The notes below the pieces were generated by a model that saw only the letters and a program-made list of their open reading frames with translations, was not told the DNA's origin and searched no databases. Both the position numbers and the translations under genes were made by a program. This document shows positions 35,344 to 44,863 of a DNA stretch of 64,000 bases, piece after piece. The stretch's first letter is position 1; every line of letters starts with the position of its first letter. The DNA is from Mycobacterium sp. E1214 (GTDB taxonomy: Bacteria > Actinomycetota > Actinomycetes > Mycobacteriales > Mycobacteriaceae). The stretch spans positions 1 through 64,000 of the forward strand of contig NZ_LZJC01000162.1 in assembly GCF_001666755.1 (NCBI RefSeq), in the 5' to 3' direction.

Positions 35344-36549
35344 TCAGCCCAGGTCCCAGACCTGCACCTGCGCCCCCGCCGGCACCTCCACGACGTCCTC
35401 GGGGATGTCCAGCAGCGCGTTGGCCGTGGCCAGCCACCGCAAGTGGTGCGAGGCGGGCGGCCCGTAGCTGAGCACCCGGCCCGCCTCGGCGTCGAAGATC
35501 GCCCGCCGGAACTGGCGCTTGCCGCGCGGCGAGGTCAACGACTCGGTGAGGACGGCGGGCCGCTGCGGCCGCTCGGGATCCGGCAGGCCCATGGCCCGGC
35601 GCAGCGCGGGCCGGAGGAACACCTCGAAGGACACCAGCGAGCTCACTGGGTTGCCGGGCAGCGTCACGATGGGCGTGCCGGCGACGCGCCCCACGCCCTG
35701 CGGCATCCCGGGCTGCATGGCCACCTTGACGAAGTCGACGCCCTGGTCGCCGTCGCGGCCGAACGCGTCCTTGACCACCTCGTAGGCCCCGGCGCTGACG
35801 CCGCCGCTGGTGATGATCAGGTCGGCTGCGACGGCGTGGCGGTCGAGGATCTCGCTGAACTGCGCGACGTCGTCCTCGGCGGTCGCGATCGCGACCACGT
35901 CGGCGCCCGCGTCGCGCACCGCTCCGGCCAGCATGATCGAGTTCGACTCGTAGATCTGGCCCGGCCGCAGCGGGACACCCGGGGCCACCAGCTCGGAGCC
36001 GGTGGACACCACCAGGACCCGCTGCCGCGGGATCACCGCCAGCTCGGCGATCCCCAGCGCGGCGGCGAGCCCGAGGACGGCGGCGGAGACCAGCTGCCCC
36101 TTGCGCAACACGACGGTGCCGGGCTCGACGTCCTCGCCGGCCCGCCGGATGTGCTTGCCCGGTTCGCGGGCCGCCCGGATCGCCACCACGTCCGCGCCGG
36201 CGTCGGTGTCCTCGACCGGCACGATGGTGGTCGCGCCCGCCGGGACGGGCGCGCCGGTCATGATGCGGTGGGCGGTCCCCGGCCGCAGGGACAGGGCGTC
36301 GGTGCGCCCGGCGGGGATGTCCTCCGCGACGGGCAACAGCACCGGCCGGTCGGCCGTGGCGGCCGCGACGTCCTCGGCCCGCACCGCGTAGCCGTCCATC
36401 GCGGAGTTGTCGAAGAGGGGCAGCGCCAGCGGCGCGACGACGTCGTCGGCCAGGGCCAGGCCCTGCGCCTCGGCCAGCGGCAGGGGCCGGGCGGGCCGGG
36501 CGCGGACGAGGTCGGCGACGACGCGCTGGTGCTCTGCTACGGACCGCAC
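35344..36549 (-). CDS. moeA2: MoeA2, molybdopterin molybdenumtransferase
   Basis: A 401-residue enzyme inserting molybdate into adenylylated molybdopterin. MoeA landmarks are LFDNSAMDGYAVRAED, HRIMTGAPVPAGATTIVPVE, VVSTGSELVAPGVPL, ITSGGVSAGAYEVVKDAFG, MQPGMPQGVG and LPGNPVSSLVSFEVF. Start is GTG 36549. The stop is seven bases from the converging MFS stop. It could serve the molybdoenzyme encoded at 28.9-30.2 kb, among others. Confidence 0.93.
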   Translation of the reverse strand: MRSVAEHQRVVADLVRARPARPLPLAEAQGLALADDVVAPLALPLFDNSAMDGYAVRAEDVAAATADRPVLLPVAEDIPAGRTDALSLRPGTAHRIMTGAPVPAGATTIVPVEDTDAGADVVAIRAAREPGKHIRRAGEDVEPGTVVLRKGQLVSAAVLGLAAALGIAELAVIPRQRVLVVSTGSELVAPGVPLRPGQIYESNSIMLAGAVRDAGADVVAIATAEDDVAQFSEILDRHAVAADLIITSGGVSAGAYEVVKDAFGRDGDQGVDFVKVAMQPGMPQGVGRVAGTPIVTLPGNPVSSLVSFEVFLRPALRRAMGLPDPERPQRPAVLTESLTSPRGKRQFRRAIFDAEAGRVLSYGPPASHHLRWLATANALLDIPEDVVEVPAGAQVQVWDLG

Positions 36550-36567
36550 CCGGCCATTATCGGCCCG

Positions 36568-37503
36568 TCAGATTCCGAAGCTGACGCCGGTGAGCTCTTC
36601 GGAGACCGACCACAGCCGGCGCTGCAGCTGTTCGTCGTGGGATTGCGCGCTGGAGGCGACCAGCTTCGGGTGGCCGCGCTGCTCCAGGAAGCCGTCGGGC
36701 CCGAAGTACTGCCCACCTTGGACGTCGGGGTCGGTGGCGGCCCGCAGCGTCGGCAGCGCGCCCTGGGCCGGGCTCTGGAAGAGCACCGGCCCCAGCACCG
36801 CCTTGAGCGGCTGAAAGATGCCCGGCAGGTTGCGGGCCAGCTCGGTGTTGGACCCGCCCGGGTGGGCCGCGACGGCGATGGTCTTGGCCTCCGGGTGAGC
36901 CGCCAGGCGGCGCTGCAGCTCGTAGGTGAACAGCAGGTTGGCCAGTTTCGACTGCCCGTAGGCGGCGACCCGGTCGTAGCCGCGTTCCCACTGCAGGTCG
37001 TCGAAGTGGATCGCGGCCCGCAGCCGGTGCCCGAGGCTGCTCACCGTCACCACCCGGGACTCGCGGACCTTGCGCAGGTGGTCGAGCAGCAGCCCGGTCA
37101 GCGCGAAGTGCCCCAGGTGATTGGTGCCGAACTGCAGCTCGAAACCGTCCTTGGTGGTGGCCTTGGGGGTCCACATGACGCCGGCGTTGTTGATCAGCAG
37201 GTCGATGCGGGGGTAGGCGGCGCGCAACGCGTCGGCGGCCGCGCGCACCGAATCCAGCGAGGTCAGGTCGAGCGCCTGCAGGGTCACGTCGGCGCGGGGG
37301 CTGGCGGCGTGGATGCGGGACAGGGCGGTGTTGCCCTTCTCCAGATCGCGGACGGCGAGCACCACGTGGGCGCCGCGGTAGGCCAGCGCGGCGGCCGTGT
37401 GATAACCGATGCCGGTGTTGGCGCCGGTGACGACGGCGACGCGGCCGCTCTGGTCCGGGATGTCGCTCTCCGACCACTTCCGTCCGGGGTCGTTTGCAGG
37501 CAT
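36568..37503 (-). CDS. Short-chain dehydrogenase/reductase (paralogue of the SDR at 38.8-39.7 kb)
   Basis: A 311-residue extended SDR of the retinol-dehydrogenase-like group. The NAD(P) motif is TGANTGIGYHTA, followed by NNAGVMWTPK, the Ser in VTVSSLGHR and the catalytic YGQSK. It closely resembles the SDR encoded at 38787-39701, including SDIPDQSGR and RRLWSVSEELTGV, so the two are duplicates separated by a cupin and an M24-type gene. The start may be ATG 37503 or GTG 37521. Substrate unknown. Confidence 0.85.
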   Translation of the reverse strand: MPANDPGRKWSESDIPDQSGRVAVVTGANTGIGYHTAAALAYRGAHVVLAVRDLEKGNTALSRIHAASPRADVTLQALDLTSLDSVRAAADALRAAYPRIDLLINNAGVMWTPKATTKDGFELQFGTNHLGHFALTGLLLDHLRKVRESRVVTVSSLGHRLRAAIHFDDLQWERGYDRVAAYGQSKLANLLFTYELQRRLAAHPEAKTIAVAAHPGGSNTELARNLPGIFQPLKAVLGPVLFQSPAQGALPTLRAATDPDVQGGQYFGPDGFLEQRGHPKLVASSAQSHDEQLQRRLWSVSEELTGVSFGI

Positions 37504-37563
37504 GGCCCAGAACTTACTCACCGCGACGCGAGTCCGCCGGTCGGCGCGGGCCGCCGCGGCGGC

Positions 37564-38067
37564 TCAGACCCAATGGTTGTCGTGCCGGGCGAACCATTCG
37601 CGGCGCTCGTCGTCGGTCATGTCGGCCAGCGCGCCGAAGTTCTCGAAGTAGGCCTCTCGCGGCGCGCCGGGCGCGAACAGCATCAGGATTGACGCGGGTT
37701 CGTCGGCCTCGTTGCGGAAGCCGTGGATTCCTCCCGGCGGGACGTAGAGGAAGTCGCCCTGGTGGCCGTCGACCCAGTCGGTGCCGTCGTAGAGCCGCAT
37801 GGCCCCGGACAGCACGAAGAAGGCCTCCGACATGGCGCGGTGAAAGTGCGGGCCGGGACCACCGCCCTGCGGGCCGATGTCGACCCGGTAGAGCCCGTAG
37901 TCACCGGCGGTGTCGCGCTGGCTCGCCAAATAGCGGTAGGCGACCCCGGGCGTCTGGTAGTCGGGCGGCTCCCCGCCGTTTTCAGGGGCCCGCTTGAGCC
38001 AGGCGCTCACCTCCGGCTCGTCACGGGTGTAGCGGGGCGGCGGATACGGCGGCACGACCAGGGACAC
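37564..38067 (-). CDS. Cupin-domain protein
   Basis: A 167-residue single-domain cupin starting at GTG 38067. The metal-binding motif one is GPGPHFHRAMSEAFFVLSG, with two His and one Glu. Motif two includes GDFLYVPPGGIHGFRNEADE with the third His. Such proteins are small dioxygenases, isomerases or sensors; which one cannot be told here. It is divergent from the M24-type gene with a 30-base shared promoter gap. Confidence 0.85.
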   Translation of the reverse strand: MSLVVPPYPPPRYTRDEPEVSAWLKRAPENGGEPPDYQTPGVAYRYLASQRDTAGDYGLYRVDIGPQGGGPGPHFHRAMSEAFFVLSGAMRLYDGTDWVDGHQGDFLYVPPGGIHGFRNEADEPASILMLFAPGAPREAYFENFGALADMTDDERREWFARHDNHWV

Positions 38068-38097
38068 CCGTCCAGCCTGCCAGTTAGCATCGCGTAA

Positions 38098-38790
38098 GTG
38101 GAGTCCGGCGAAGACGTTCGCGTGCGGCGGCTGCTCGACGCCCAGGACAAGGCCGCGCGGCTGTTCGACGAGATGGAGCGGCGCGGCATGATCCGGCCCG
38201 GGGTGGGCGAGAAGGCGCTATCCGACGAGATCCGCGACCTCGCCGCCGAGCTGTTCGGGGTGACGCGGCACTGGCACCGGCGCATCGTGCGCGCGGGCGC
38301 GAACACCCTGCTGCCGTTCAAGGAGCATCCGCCGGACCGGGTGCTCGCCGACGACGACATCGCCTTCGTCGATCTGGGCCCCATCTTCGAAGACTGGGAG
38401 GCGGATTTCGGGCGCACCTTCGTGCTGGGCGACGACCCCGCGAAGGTCGCGGTGCGCGAAGCGCTTCCGCGGGTGTGGCAGGCGGGGCGCGACTACTTCG
38501 CCGCCCATGCCGACGTCACGGGCGCGCAGTTGTACGACTACGTCGTCGGTGTGGCCGAAGCGCAGGGCTTCGGCTGGGGCAGCCCGATCGCCGGCCACCT
38601 GGTCGGTGAGTTCCCGCACAAGAAGATCGTCGGCGACGGCGTGCAGTGGTACATCACGCCCGGCTCGACCAAACCCATGCGCCGCGCGGGCGGCGACGGG
38701 CGGCCGTGCCATTGGATCCTCGAGGTCCACCTGGTCGACCGCCCGCGCGGCTTCGGAGGGTTCTACGAGCAGTTGCTCGACCTGGGTTAG
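38098..38790 (+). CDS. M24 (pita-bread fold) metallopeptidase-family protein
   Basis: A 230-residue protein, one catalytic domain only. Metal-site positions of the creatinase/aminopeptidase P fold are visible: Asp in FVDLGPIFEDW, Asp in EADFGRTFVLG, His in PIAGHLVGEFPH and Glu in HWILEVHLVD. The N-terminal domain usual in prolidases is missing. Start GTG 38098 with TAGCAT six bases upstream, suggesting a leaderless message. The stop overlaps the converging SDR stop by three bases. Substrate unknown. Confidence 0.8.
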   Translation: MESGEDVRVRRLLDAQDKAARLFDEMERRGMIRPGVGEKALSDEIRDLAAELFGVTRHWHRRIVRAGANTLLPFKEHPPDRVLADDDIAFVDLGPIFEDWEADFGRTFVLGDDPAKVAVREALPRVWQAGRDYFAAHADVTGAQLYDYVVGVAEAQGFGWGSPIAGHLVGEFPHKKIVGDGVQWYITPGSTKPMRRAGGDGRPCHWILEVHLVDRPRGFGGFYEQLLDLG

Positions 38791-39701
38791 TCGACGGGGT
38801 AGACGACACCGGTGAGCTCTTCGGACACCGCCCACAACCGGCGCTGCCGCTCGGCGTCGTGCGACTTGGCGCTCGACGCCACCACCTTCGGGTGGCCCTG
38901 CATCTCCCCGAAGCCGTCCGGCCCGAAGTACTGACCACCCAGCACGCCCGGGTCGGTGGCGGCGCGCAGCGTCGGAAGGGCGCCGGTGGCCGCGTCCTGC
39001 GAGATCAGCCCGAACAGCGGCGTCACGATCCGCTCGACCGGCGCCGGGATGTTGCGCGTCAGTTCGGTGCGCGACCCGCCGGGGTGCGCGGCGACGGCGA
39101 CCGTCGTCCCGCGCGGGGCCAGCCGGCGCTGCAGCTCGTAGGTGAACAGCAGGTTGGCGAGCTTGGCCTGCCCGTAGGCGGCGACCCGGTTGTAGCTGCG
39201 TTCCCACTGCAGGTCGTCGAAGTGGATGTCGGCCAGCAGGCGGTGGCCGAGGCTGCTGACCGTCACCACCCGCGAGCCGGCGACCGGCAGCAAGCGGTCC
39301 AGCAGCAGGCCGGTCAGGGCGAAGTGGCCGAGGTGGTTGGTGCCGAACTGCAGCTCGAAGCCGTCCTTGGTGGTGCCCTTGGGGGTCCACATGACGCCGG
39401 CGTTGTTGATGAGCAGGTCGATGCGGTCGTGGGCGGAGCGCAGCTGGTCGGCGGCGGCCCGGATCGATTCCAGGGAGGTCAGGTCGAGTTCCTGCAGCGC
39501 GACGTCGGCGTCGGCGCTCTGGGCGGTGATGCGCGCGACGGCGTCCTTGCCCTTGTCCAGGTTGCGCACCGCGAGCACCACGTGGGCGCCGCGGGCGGCC
39601 AACGCCAGGGCGGTCTCGTAGCCGAGGCCCGTGTTGGCCCCGGTGATGACGGCGACCCGGCCGGACTGGTCGGGGATGTCCGCGGTGGTCCATTTGGCCA
39701 T
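38787..39701 (-). CDS. Short-chain dehydrogenase/reductase (Rv0439c-like)
   Basis: A 304-residue SDR that by sequence is the counterpart of M. tuberculosis Rv0439c (MAKWTTADIPDQSGRVAVIT at the start). The cofactor motif TGANTGLGYETA, LLINNAGVMWTP, VTVSSLGHRL and the catalytic YGQAK are present. It is transcribed away from a TetR regulator across a 105-bp region with an 18-bp inverted repeat, so it is the likely target of that repressor. Confidence 0.88.
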   Translation of the reverse strand: MAKWTTADIPDQSGRVAVITGANTGLGYETALALAARGAHVVLAVRNLDKGKDAVARITAQSADADVALQELDLTSLESIRAAADQLRSAHDRIDLLINNAGVMWTPKGTTKDGFELQFGTNHLGHFALTGLLLDRLLPVAGSRVVTVSSLGHRLLADIHFDDLQWERSYNRVAAYGQAKLANLLFTYELQRRLAPRGTTVAVAAHPGGSRTELTRNIPAPVERIVTPLFGLISQDAATGALPTLRAATDPGVLGGQYFGPDGFGEMQGHPKVVASSAKSHDAERQRRLWAVSEELTGVVYPVD

Positions 39702-39726
39702 GGCGGCCTCCTTGAACTAGTAGAGT

Positions 39727-39782
39727 AAACGGGGCGGGCGCTCCGGTTGCCCCCCCCACTATATGGAACGCACGCCCCGTTT
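39727..39782. promoter_or_regulatory. Probable TetR operator with an eight-C tract, between the SDR and tetR
   Basis: The left arm aaacggggcgggcgctcc (39727-39744) and the complement of the right arm (39765-39782) match at 16 of 18 positions. The 20-bp spacer contains eight consecutive C (39750-39757) followed by actatat, giving TATAGT, a possible -10 box, on the minus strand. The site covers the divergent promoters. Confidence 0.7.
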
Positions 39783-39806
39783 TGTCAACAGCGAGGTGAT
39801 GAACAG

Positions 39807-40370
39807 ATGGCGCAACCCAGGCCGTTGCGCGCCGACGCGGCCCGCAATCGGGCGCGCGTGCTGGACGTCGCCTACGAAACCTTCGCGGCCGAGGGCCTGT
39901 CGGTCCCGATCGACGAGATCGCTCGGCGCGCCGGGGTGGGCGCCGGCACGGTGTACCGGCACTTCCCGACTAAGGAGGCGTTGTTCGCCGCCGTCGTCGA
40001 CGATCGGCTGCGCCAGCTGGTCCGCAGCGGCTACGCGTTGCTGGAGTCGGGTGCGCCCGGCGAGGCCCTGTTCGAGTATCTGCGGACGCTGGTGCTGCAG
40101 TGGGGGTCCGCCGATCGGGGCCTGGTGGACGCGCTGGCCGGGCTGGGCATCGAACTCGACAGCGCCGCCCCGGACGCCGAGGACGCGTTCCTGGAGATGC
40201 TCGGCACCCTGCTCGAGGCGGCGCAGCGGTCGGGCACCGCGCGGCCGGACCTCGGCGTGCGCGAAGTGAAGGCCATCCTGGTCGGGTGCCAGGCGATGGA
40301 GGCCTACAACTCCGAGCTCGCCGAGCGGGTGACCGACGTCGTCATCGACGGTCTGCGCGCTGGGCGATAA
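39807..40370 (+). CDS. TetR-family regulator
   Basis: A 187-residue regulator. ATG 39807 was chosen because GAGGTG lies eight bases upstream; the frame is open further but the extension is not protein-like. The helix-turn-helix is ARVLDVAYETFAAEGLSVPI, then IDEIARRAGVGAGTVYRHFP. The C-terminal ligand domain is of the usual length. It is divergent from the SDR and probably controls it and itself. Confidence 0.9.
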   Translation: MAQPRPLRADAARNRARVLDVAYETFAAEGLSVPIDEIARRAGVGAGTVYRHFPTKEALFAAVVDDRLRQLVRSGYALLESGAPGEALFEYLRTLVLQWGSADRGLVDALAGLGIELDSAAPDAEDAFLEMLGTLLEAAQRSGTARPDLGVREVKAILVGCQAMEAYNSELAERVTDVVIDGLRAGR

Positions 40371-40382
40371 CCACCGCCACTT

Positions 40383-40444
40383 CTTGCACTCGACATGGGC
40401 GAGTGCTAAGAATGACGTTGGCACTCGCGACTGGTGAGTGCTAG
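40383..40444. promoter_or_regulatory. Two CIRCE (HrcA) operators upstream of groEL2
   Basis: Site one is cttgcactc-N9-gagtgctaa at 40383-40409; site two is ttggcactc-N9-gagtgctag at 40418-40444. Both keep the GCACTC-N9-GAGTGC core with the correct nine-base spacing. They are the binding sites of the heat-shock repressor HrcA. Confidence 0.95.
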
Positions 40445-40546
40445 GTCGGGACGGTGAGACCAGGCCCAACGACAGCCCGGTCGTCCGTCGCGGGCACTGC
40501 ACCCGGCCAGAACGTGTCATCCCCAATCCGGAGGAATCACTTCGCA

Positions 40547-42172
<1,626 letters not shown>

Positions 42173-42189
42173 GTCCCCAGCACGAGAAG

Positions 42190-42221
42190 GCCCGGCTTCC
42201 CTCGAGGAAGCCGGGCTTTTT
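42190..42221 (+). terminator. Rho-independent terminator of groEL2
   Basis: An 11-bp perfect stem, gcccggcttcc/ggaagccgggc, with a five-base loop (ctcga) is followed directly by five T. It lies 18 bases after the groEL2 stop. Confidence 0.95.
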
Positions 42222-42232
42222 CGTGTCTCGAG

Positions 42233-42291
42233 CGCCGAGCGTGAAGCTAGCCGCACGTTCGACGCCGAGCGTGAAGCTAGTTGCACGTTCG
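42233..42291. repeat. 30-bp tandem repeat with hairpin potential
   Basis: Two 29-base copies at 42233-42261 and 42263-42291 are identical except for cc versus tt. Each contains nearly complementary ends (cgagcgtg and cacgttcg). They lie between the groEL2 terminator and the next SDR start and do not code. Confidence 0.8.
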
Positions 42292-42342
42292 GCGCACTGT
42301 CCCACGAGGGCCCCCGCCCGACGCACCCGTACGCTGAGGCGC

Positions 42343-43167
42343 GTGGCCCTTCCGGAACCCTCGCCCACCAGCACCGCCGTCGTGACCGGCGCCTCGTCGG
42401 GCATCGGCGCCGACATCGCCCGCGAACTGGCCGACCGCGGCCACGGCCTCACCCTGGTCGCCCGCCGCGAAGACCGGCTACGCGAGCTCGCCGACGAACT
42501 GCGCACACGCGTCCGCGTCGAGGTGATCGCCTGCGACGTCGCCGATGCCGGCGCGCGGGCCGGCCTGTTCGACGAGGTCGGCCGCCGCGGGCTGACCGCC
42601 GACATCCTGGTCAACAACGCCGGCATCGGCACCATCGGCTCGGTCACCAAGACGCCCGTCGACGCCGAGGTCGCCCAGGTGCGGGTCAACGTCGAGGCCG
42701 TCGTCGACCTGACCACCCGCGCAGTGCAGCAGATGGTGCCGCGCGGCCGCGGCGCGATCCTCAACGTCGGCTCCACGGCGGGCTACCACCCCTTCCCGGG
42801 CCAGGCCTGTTACGCCGCCAGCAAGGCATTCGTGAGGACCTACACCGAAGGCCTGCGCGGCGAGCTCGCCGGCACCGGCGTCACCGTCGCCGTGCTCAAC
42901 CCGGGGCCGGTGCGCACCGAGTTCCTGACCAGCGCGGGCATGGACGAGCGGGCCTTCGCCGACGCGTTCCCCAAAATCCTCTGGAAGCCGTCGCGGGAGG
43001 TGGCCCGCGCCGGGGTCGACGCCCTGGACCGCGACCGCGGCACGGTGATCGCGGGCCTGCCCAGCCAGCTCAGCACCCGGCTGTTTCAGTTCATGCCGCG
43101 CCGCGTGCTGCTGCCGCTGCTGAAGAACCAGCATCCGGCGTTGCGCAGGGACCGGTCAGCGAGCTGA
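42343..43167 (+). CDS. Short-chain dehydrogenase/reductase
   Basis: A 274-residue classical SDR from GTG 42343. It has TGASSGIGADIA, LVNNAGIG, the catalytic Ser in NVGSTAGYHPFP and the YAASK pair near residue 150. The C-terminal part (MPRRVLLPLLKNQHP) is basic and amphipathic and may touch the membrane. Substrate unknown. The open frame extending upstream through the 30-bp repeats was rejected. Confidence 0.88.
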   Translation: MALPEPSPTSTAVVTGASSGIGADIARELADRGHGLTLVARREDRLRELADELRTRVRVEVIACDVADAGARAGLFDEVGRRGLTADILVNNAGIGTIGSVTKTPVDAEVAQVRVNVEAVVDLTTRAVQQMVPRGRGAILNVGSTAGYHPFPGQACYAASKAFVRTYTEGLRGELAGTGVTVAVLNPGPVRTEFLTSAGMDERAFADAFPKILWKPSREVARAGVDALDRDRGTVIAGLPSQLSTRLFQFMPRRVLLPLLKNQHPALRRDRSAS

Positions 43168-43716
43168 CGGCCACGGCCGCATCCAGCCCTCCACGGGCAG
43201 GGCCAACGCGTTGCACAGTGTGCAGATCGTGCGGTACCAGCCGACGGCCGTGAGCAGCTCGATGCGTTGCTCGTCGTCGAGGTCGCGGCCCAGCGCCGCC
43301 CACGTCGCCTCGGCCCACGACCCGGTGCGCTCGAGCTCGTCGACCGCCTCGATCAGCGTCCGCTCGGCGGGGCTCCAGTGCGGGTCGTCGGCGCCGCCGG
43401 TCACCAGCGCATCGCATTCGTCGTCGCTGACGCCGGCGATCGGCCCCCAGAACGCCGCCTGGCCGCCCCACTCGTAGGCGCAGCCCACCAGCGCGCAGGT
43501 GCGCAGGATCGCGATGGTCCGCGTCCGCGCGGGCAGCAGCGCCGCGACGTAGAGGGATTCGCCGAGCTTGCGCAGCCGGGATGCCAGCGCCGGATGGCGT
43601 TGCAGGCAGCGCACCAGCAGCAGCGGCTCGTAGGTGCGGTCCGGGTGGCCCCAGCTGTGGATGCTGGCGGCGTCTTCCTCGCTCCATGGCGGGGCGAGCG
43701 GCGCGATGCGACTCAC
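43156..43716 (-). CDS. Carboxymuconolactone-decarboxylase-family protein
   Basis: A 186-residue all-helical AhpD-like protein with the core ARTRTIAILRTCALVGCAYE followed by WGGQAAFW. The reactive CxxC of AhpD is not there; only one Cys remains at that place. So it is of the CMD type without an obvious peroxidatic centre. The gene overlaps the end of the SDR on the other strand by 12 bases. A second member of this family lies at 62731-63300. Confidence 0.82.
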   Translation of the reverse strand: MSRIAPLAPPWSEEDAASIHSWGHPDRTYEPLLLVRCLQRHPALASRLRKLGESLYVAALLPARTRTIAILRTCALVGCAYEWGGQAAFWGPIAGVSDDECDALVTGGADDPHWSPAERTLIEAVDELERTGSWAEATWAALGRDLDDEQRIELLTAVGWYRTICTLCNALALPVEGWMRPWPSAR

Positions 43717-43764
43717 GGATCAGACTGTACGGCCCGGTAAAGCCGGCTCCGGGGGCGTCGTCGT

Positions 43765-44160
43765 CTACTCGGGCACGGCGAACACGACGCAGTCGTGCAG
43801 GCAGCCCTTCGCGGCGTCGGGGGAGTCGGCGTCGCGGTGCAGCAGCGCGCGCGTCGGCGTCACCTCGAGGCGCACGGTGTCGCCGTCGGCCTCGGCCGTC
43901 TCGGCCCGGCCGTCCACGATCAGCGAGTAGCCGCCCGGGTCGGTCGGCGGCCACAGCAGGGTGACGTCGGCGCGACGCGCCAGGTTCGCCCGGGTGCGCC
44001 CTCCGATGCGCCCCACGTCGAGCGTCGCCTCCCGCAGCGCGGGCCGCACGGTCACGGTGTGGACGCGGCCGCCGTCGTCAACGGTGATCAGGTATGCGTA
44101 CGGGTAGTCGGGAAGCGCCGCGGCCAGCGCTTTGAGGTCGACCTTCTTTTTCGCGCGCAT
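43765..44160 (-). CDS. Pyridoxamine-5'-phosphate-oxidase-like (split-barrel) protein
   Basis: A 131-residue flavin/F420-binding split-barrel type protein. YAYLITVDDGGRVHTVTVRP, IGGRTRANLARRADVTLLWP and GYSLIVDGRAE are the usual barrel strands. It may correspond to the small conserved protein Rv0441c beside PPE10 in M. tuberculosis, judging by position. Cofactor and substrate are unknown. Confidence 0.75.
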   Translation of the reverse strand: MRAKKKVDLKALAAALPDYPYAYLITVDDGGRVHTVTVRPALREATLDVGRIGGRTRANLARRADVTLLWPPTDPGGYSLIVDGRAETAEADGDTVRLEVTPTRALLHRDADSPDAAKGCLHDCVVFAVPE

Positions 44161-44179
44161 GGTGGTCAGGATAGGCGCG

Positions 44180-44824
44180 CTACTCCGGGCCCGGGGGCGT
44201 CAGCAGCCCCGCGATCCGCGAGGTGAAGCTGCGGGCGACGGCGGCCGAACTGGCCTGCCGGGTCGCCGAGGTGCTGGTCGACTGGAAGCCCAGCGTCTGC
44301 AGCACCTCCTTCCACGGCGGCAGCTTCGCCACGGCCGCCGAGGCGTCGGCGTGGTAGCCGAACATCGCCGCCACGTCGGCGGCCCACATCTGCTCGTACG
44401 CCGCCTCGATGTCGGCGATCGCGGGGGTGTTCTGCCCGAGGTGATTGTTGGCCGCCAATGCCGACACCAACGCCCGGTTGGCGGCCACCACCGCCGGCTG
44501 CACCGTGGCGGCCAGCGCGTTTTCGAACGCGGTCGCGATGGCCGAGGCCTGGGTGGACACCTGCTCGGCCTGCGCGGCGGCGGTGCTCAACCAGCTGACG
44601 TACCGGCTGGCCACCGCCAGCATCGCCGACGACGACGCGCCCTGCCACGCACCGCTGGCGAGGTCGGAGGTGACCGAAGAAAATGACGATGCCGACGATG
44701 CCAGCTCACCGGCCAGCCCGTCCCACGCCGCCGCGGCAGCAAGCAGCGGCCCGGGGCCAGGACCGGAGAAAATAAGTGCCGAGTTGACTTCTGGCGGCAA
44801 CCACGCAAAATGCGGGTTCGTCAC
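44180..44824 (-). CDS. Short PPE protein (PPE10-like, no repeat region)
   Basis: A 214-residue protein from GTG 44824. The N-terminal 180 residues form a full PPE domain: HFAWLPPEVNSALIFSGPGP, then the SGAWQGASSSAML segment and AYEQMWAADVAAMFGYH. After that only about 35 residues follow. M. tuberculosis PPE10 at the same place has a long Asn/Gly repeat (MPTR) tail and about 490 residues. The secretion-related PPE fold is complete; export would be through an ESX type VII system with a PE partner, none of which is in this window. Confidence 0.9.
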   Translation of the reverse strand: MTNPHFAWLPPEVNSALIFSGPGPGPLLAAAAAWDGLAGELASSASSFSSVTSDLASGAWQGASSSAMLAVASRYVSWLSTAAAQAEQVSTQASAIATAFENALAATVQPAVVAANRALVSALAANNHLGQNTPAIADIEAAYEQMWAADVAAMFGYHADASAAVAKLPPWKEVLQTLGFQSTSTSATRQASSAAVARSFTSRIAGLLTPPGPE

Positions 44825-44863
44825 GGACCTTAACTTAACTGGGATCAGGCGTTTTTCGTGGCG

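Noticed and set aside
35443..37692. Plus-strand open frame of about 750 codons across moeA2 and the first SDR
   Set aside because: It spans two real minus-strand genes and the gap between them, and has no recognisable motif.
42223..42342. N-terminal extension of the SDR through the 30-bp repeats
   Set aside because: The extension would translate the non-coding repeats twice over and places 40 residues before the normal SDR start; no ribosome-binding site supports it.
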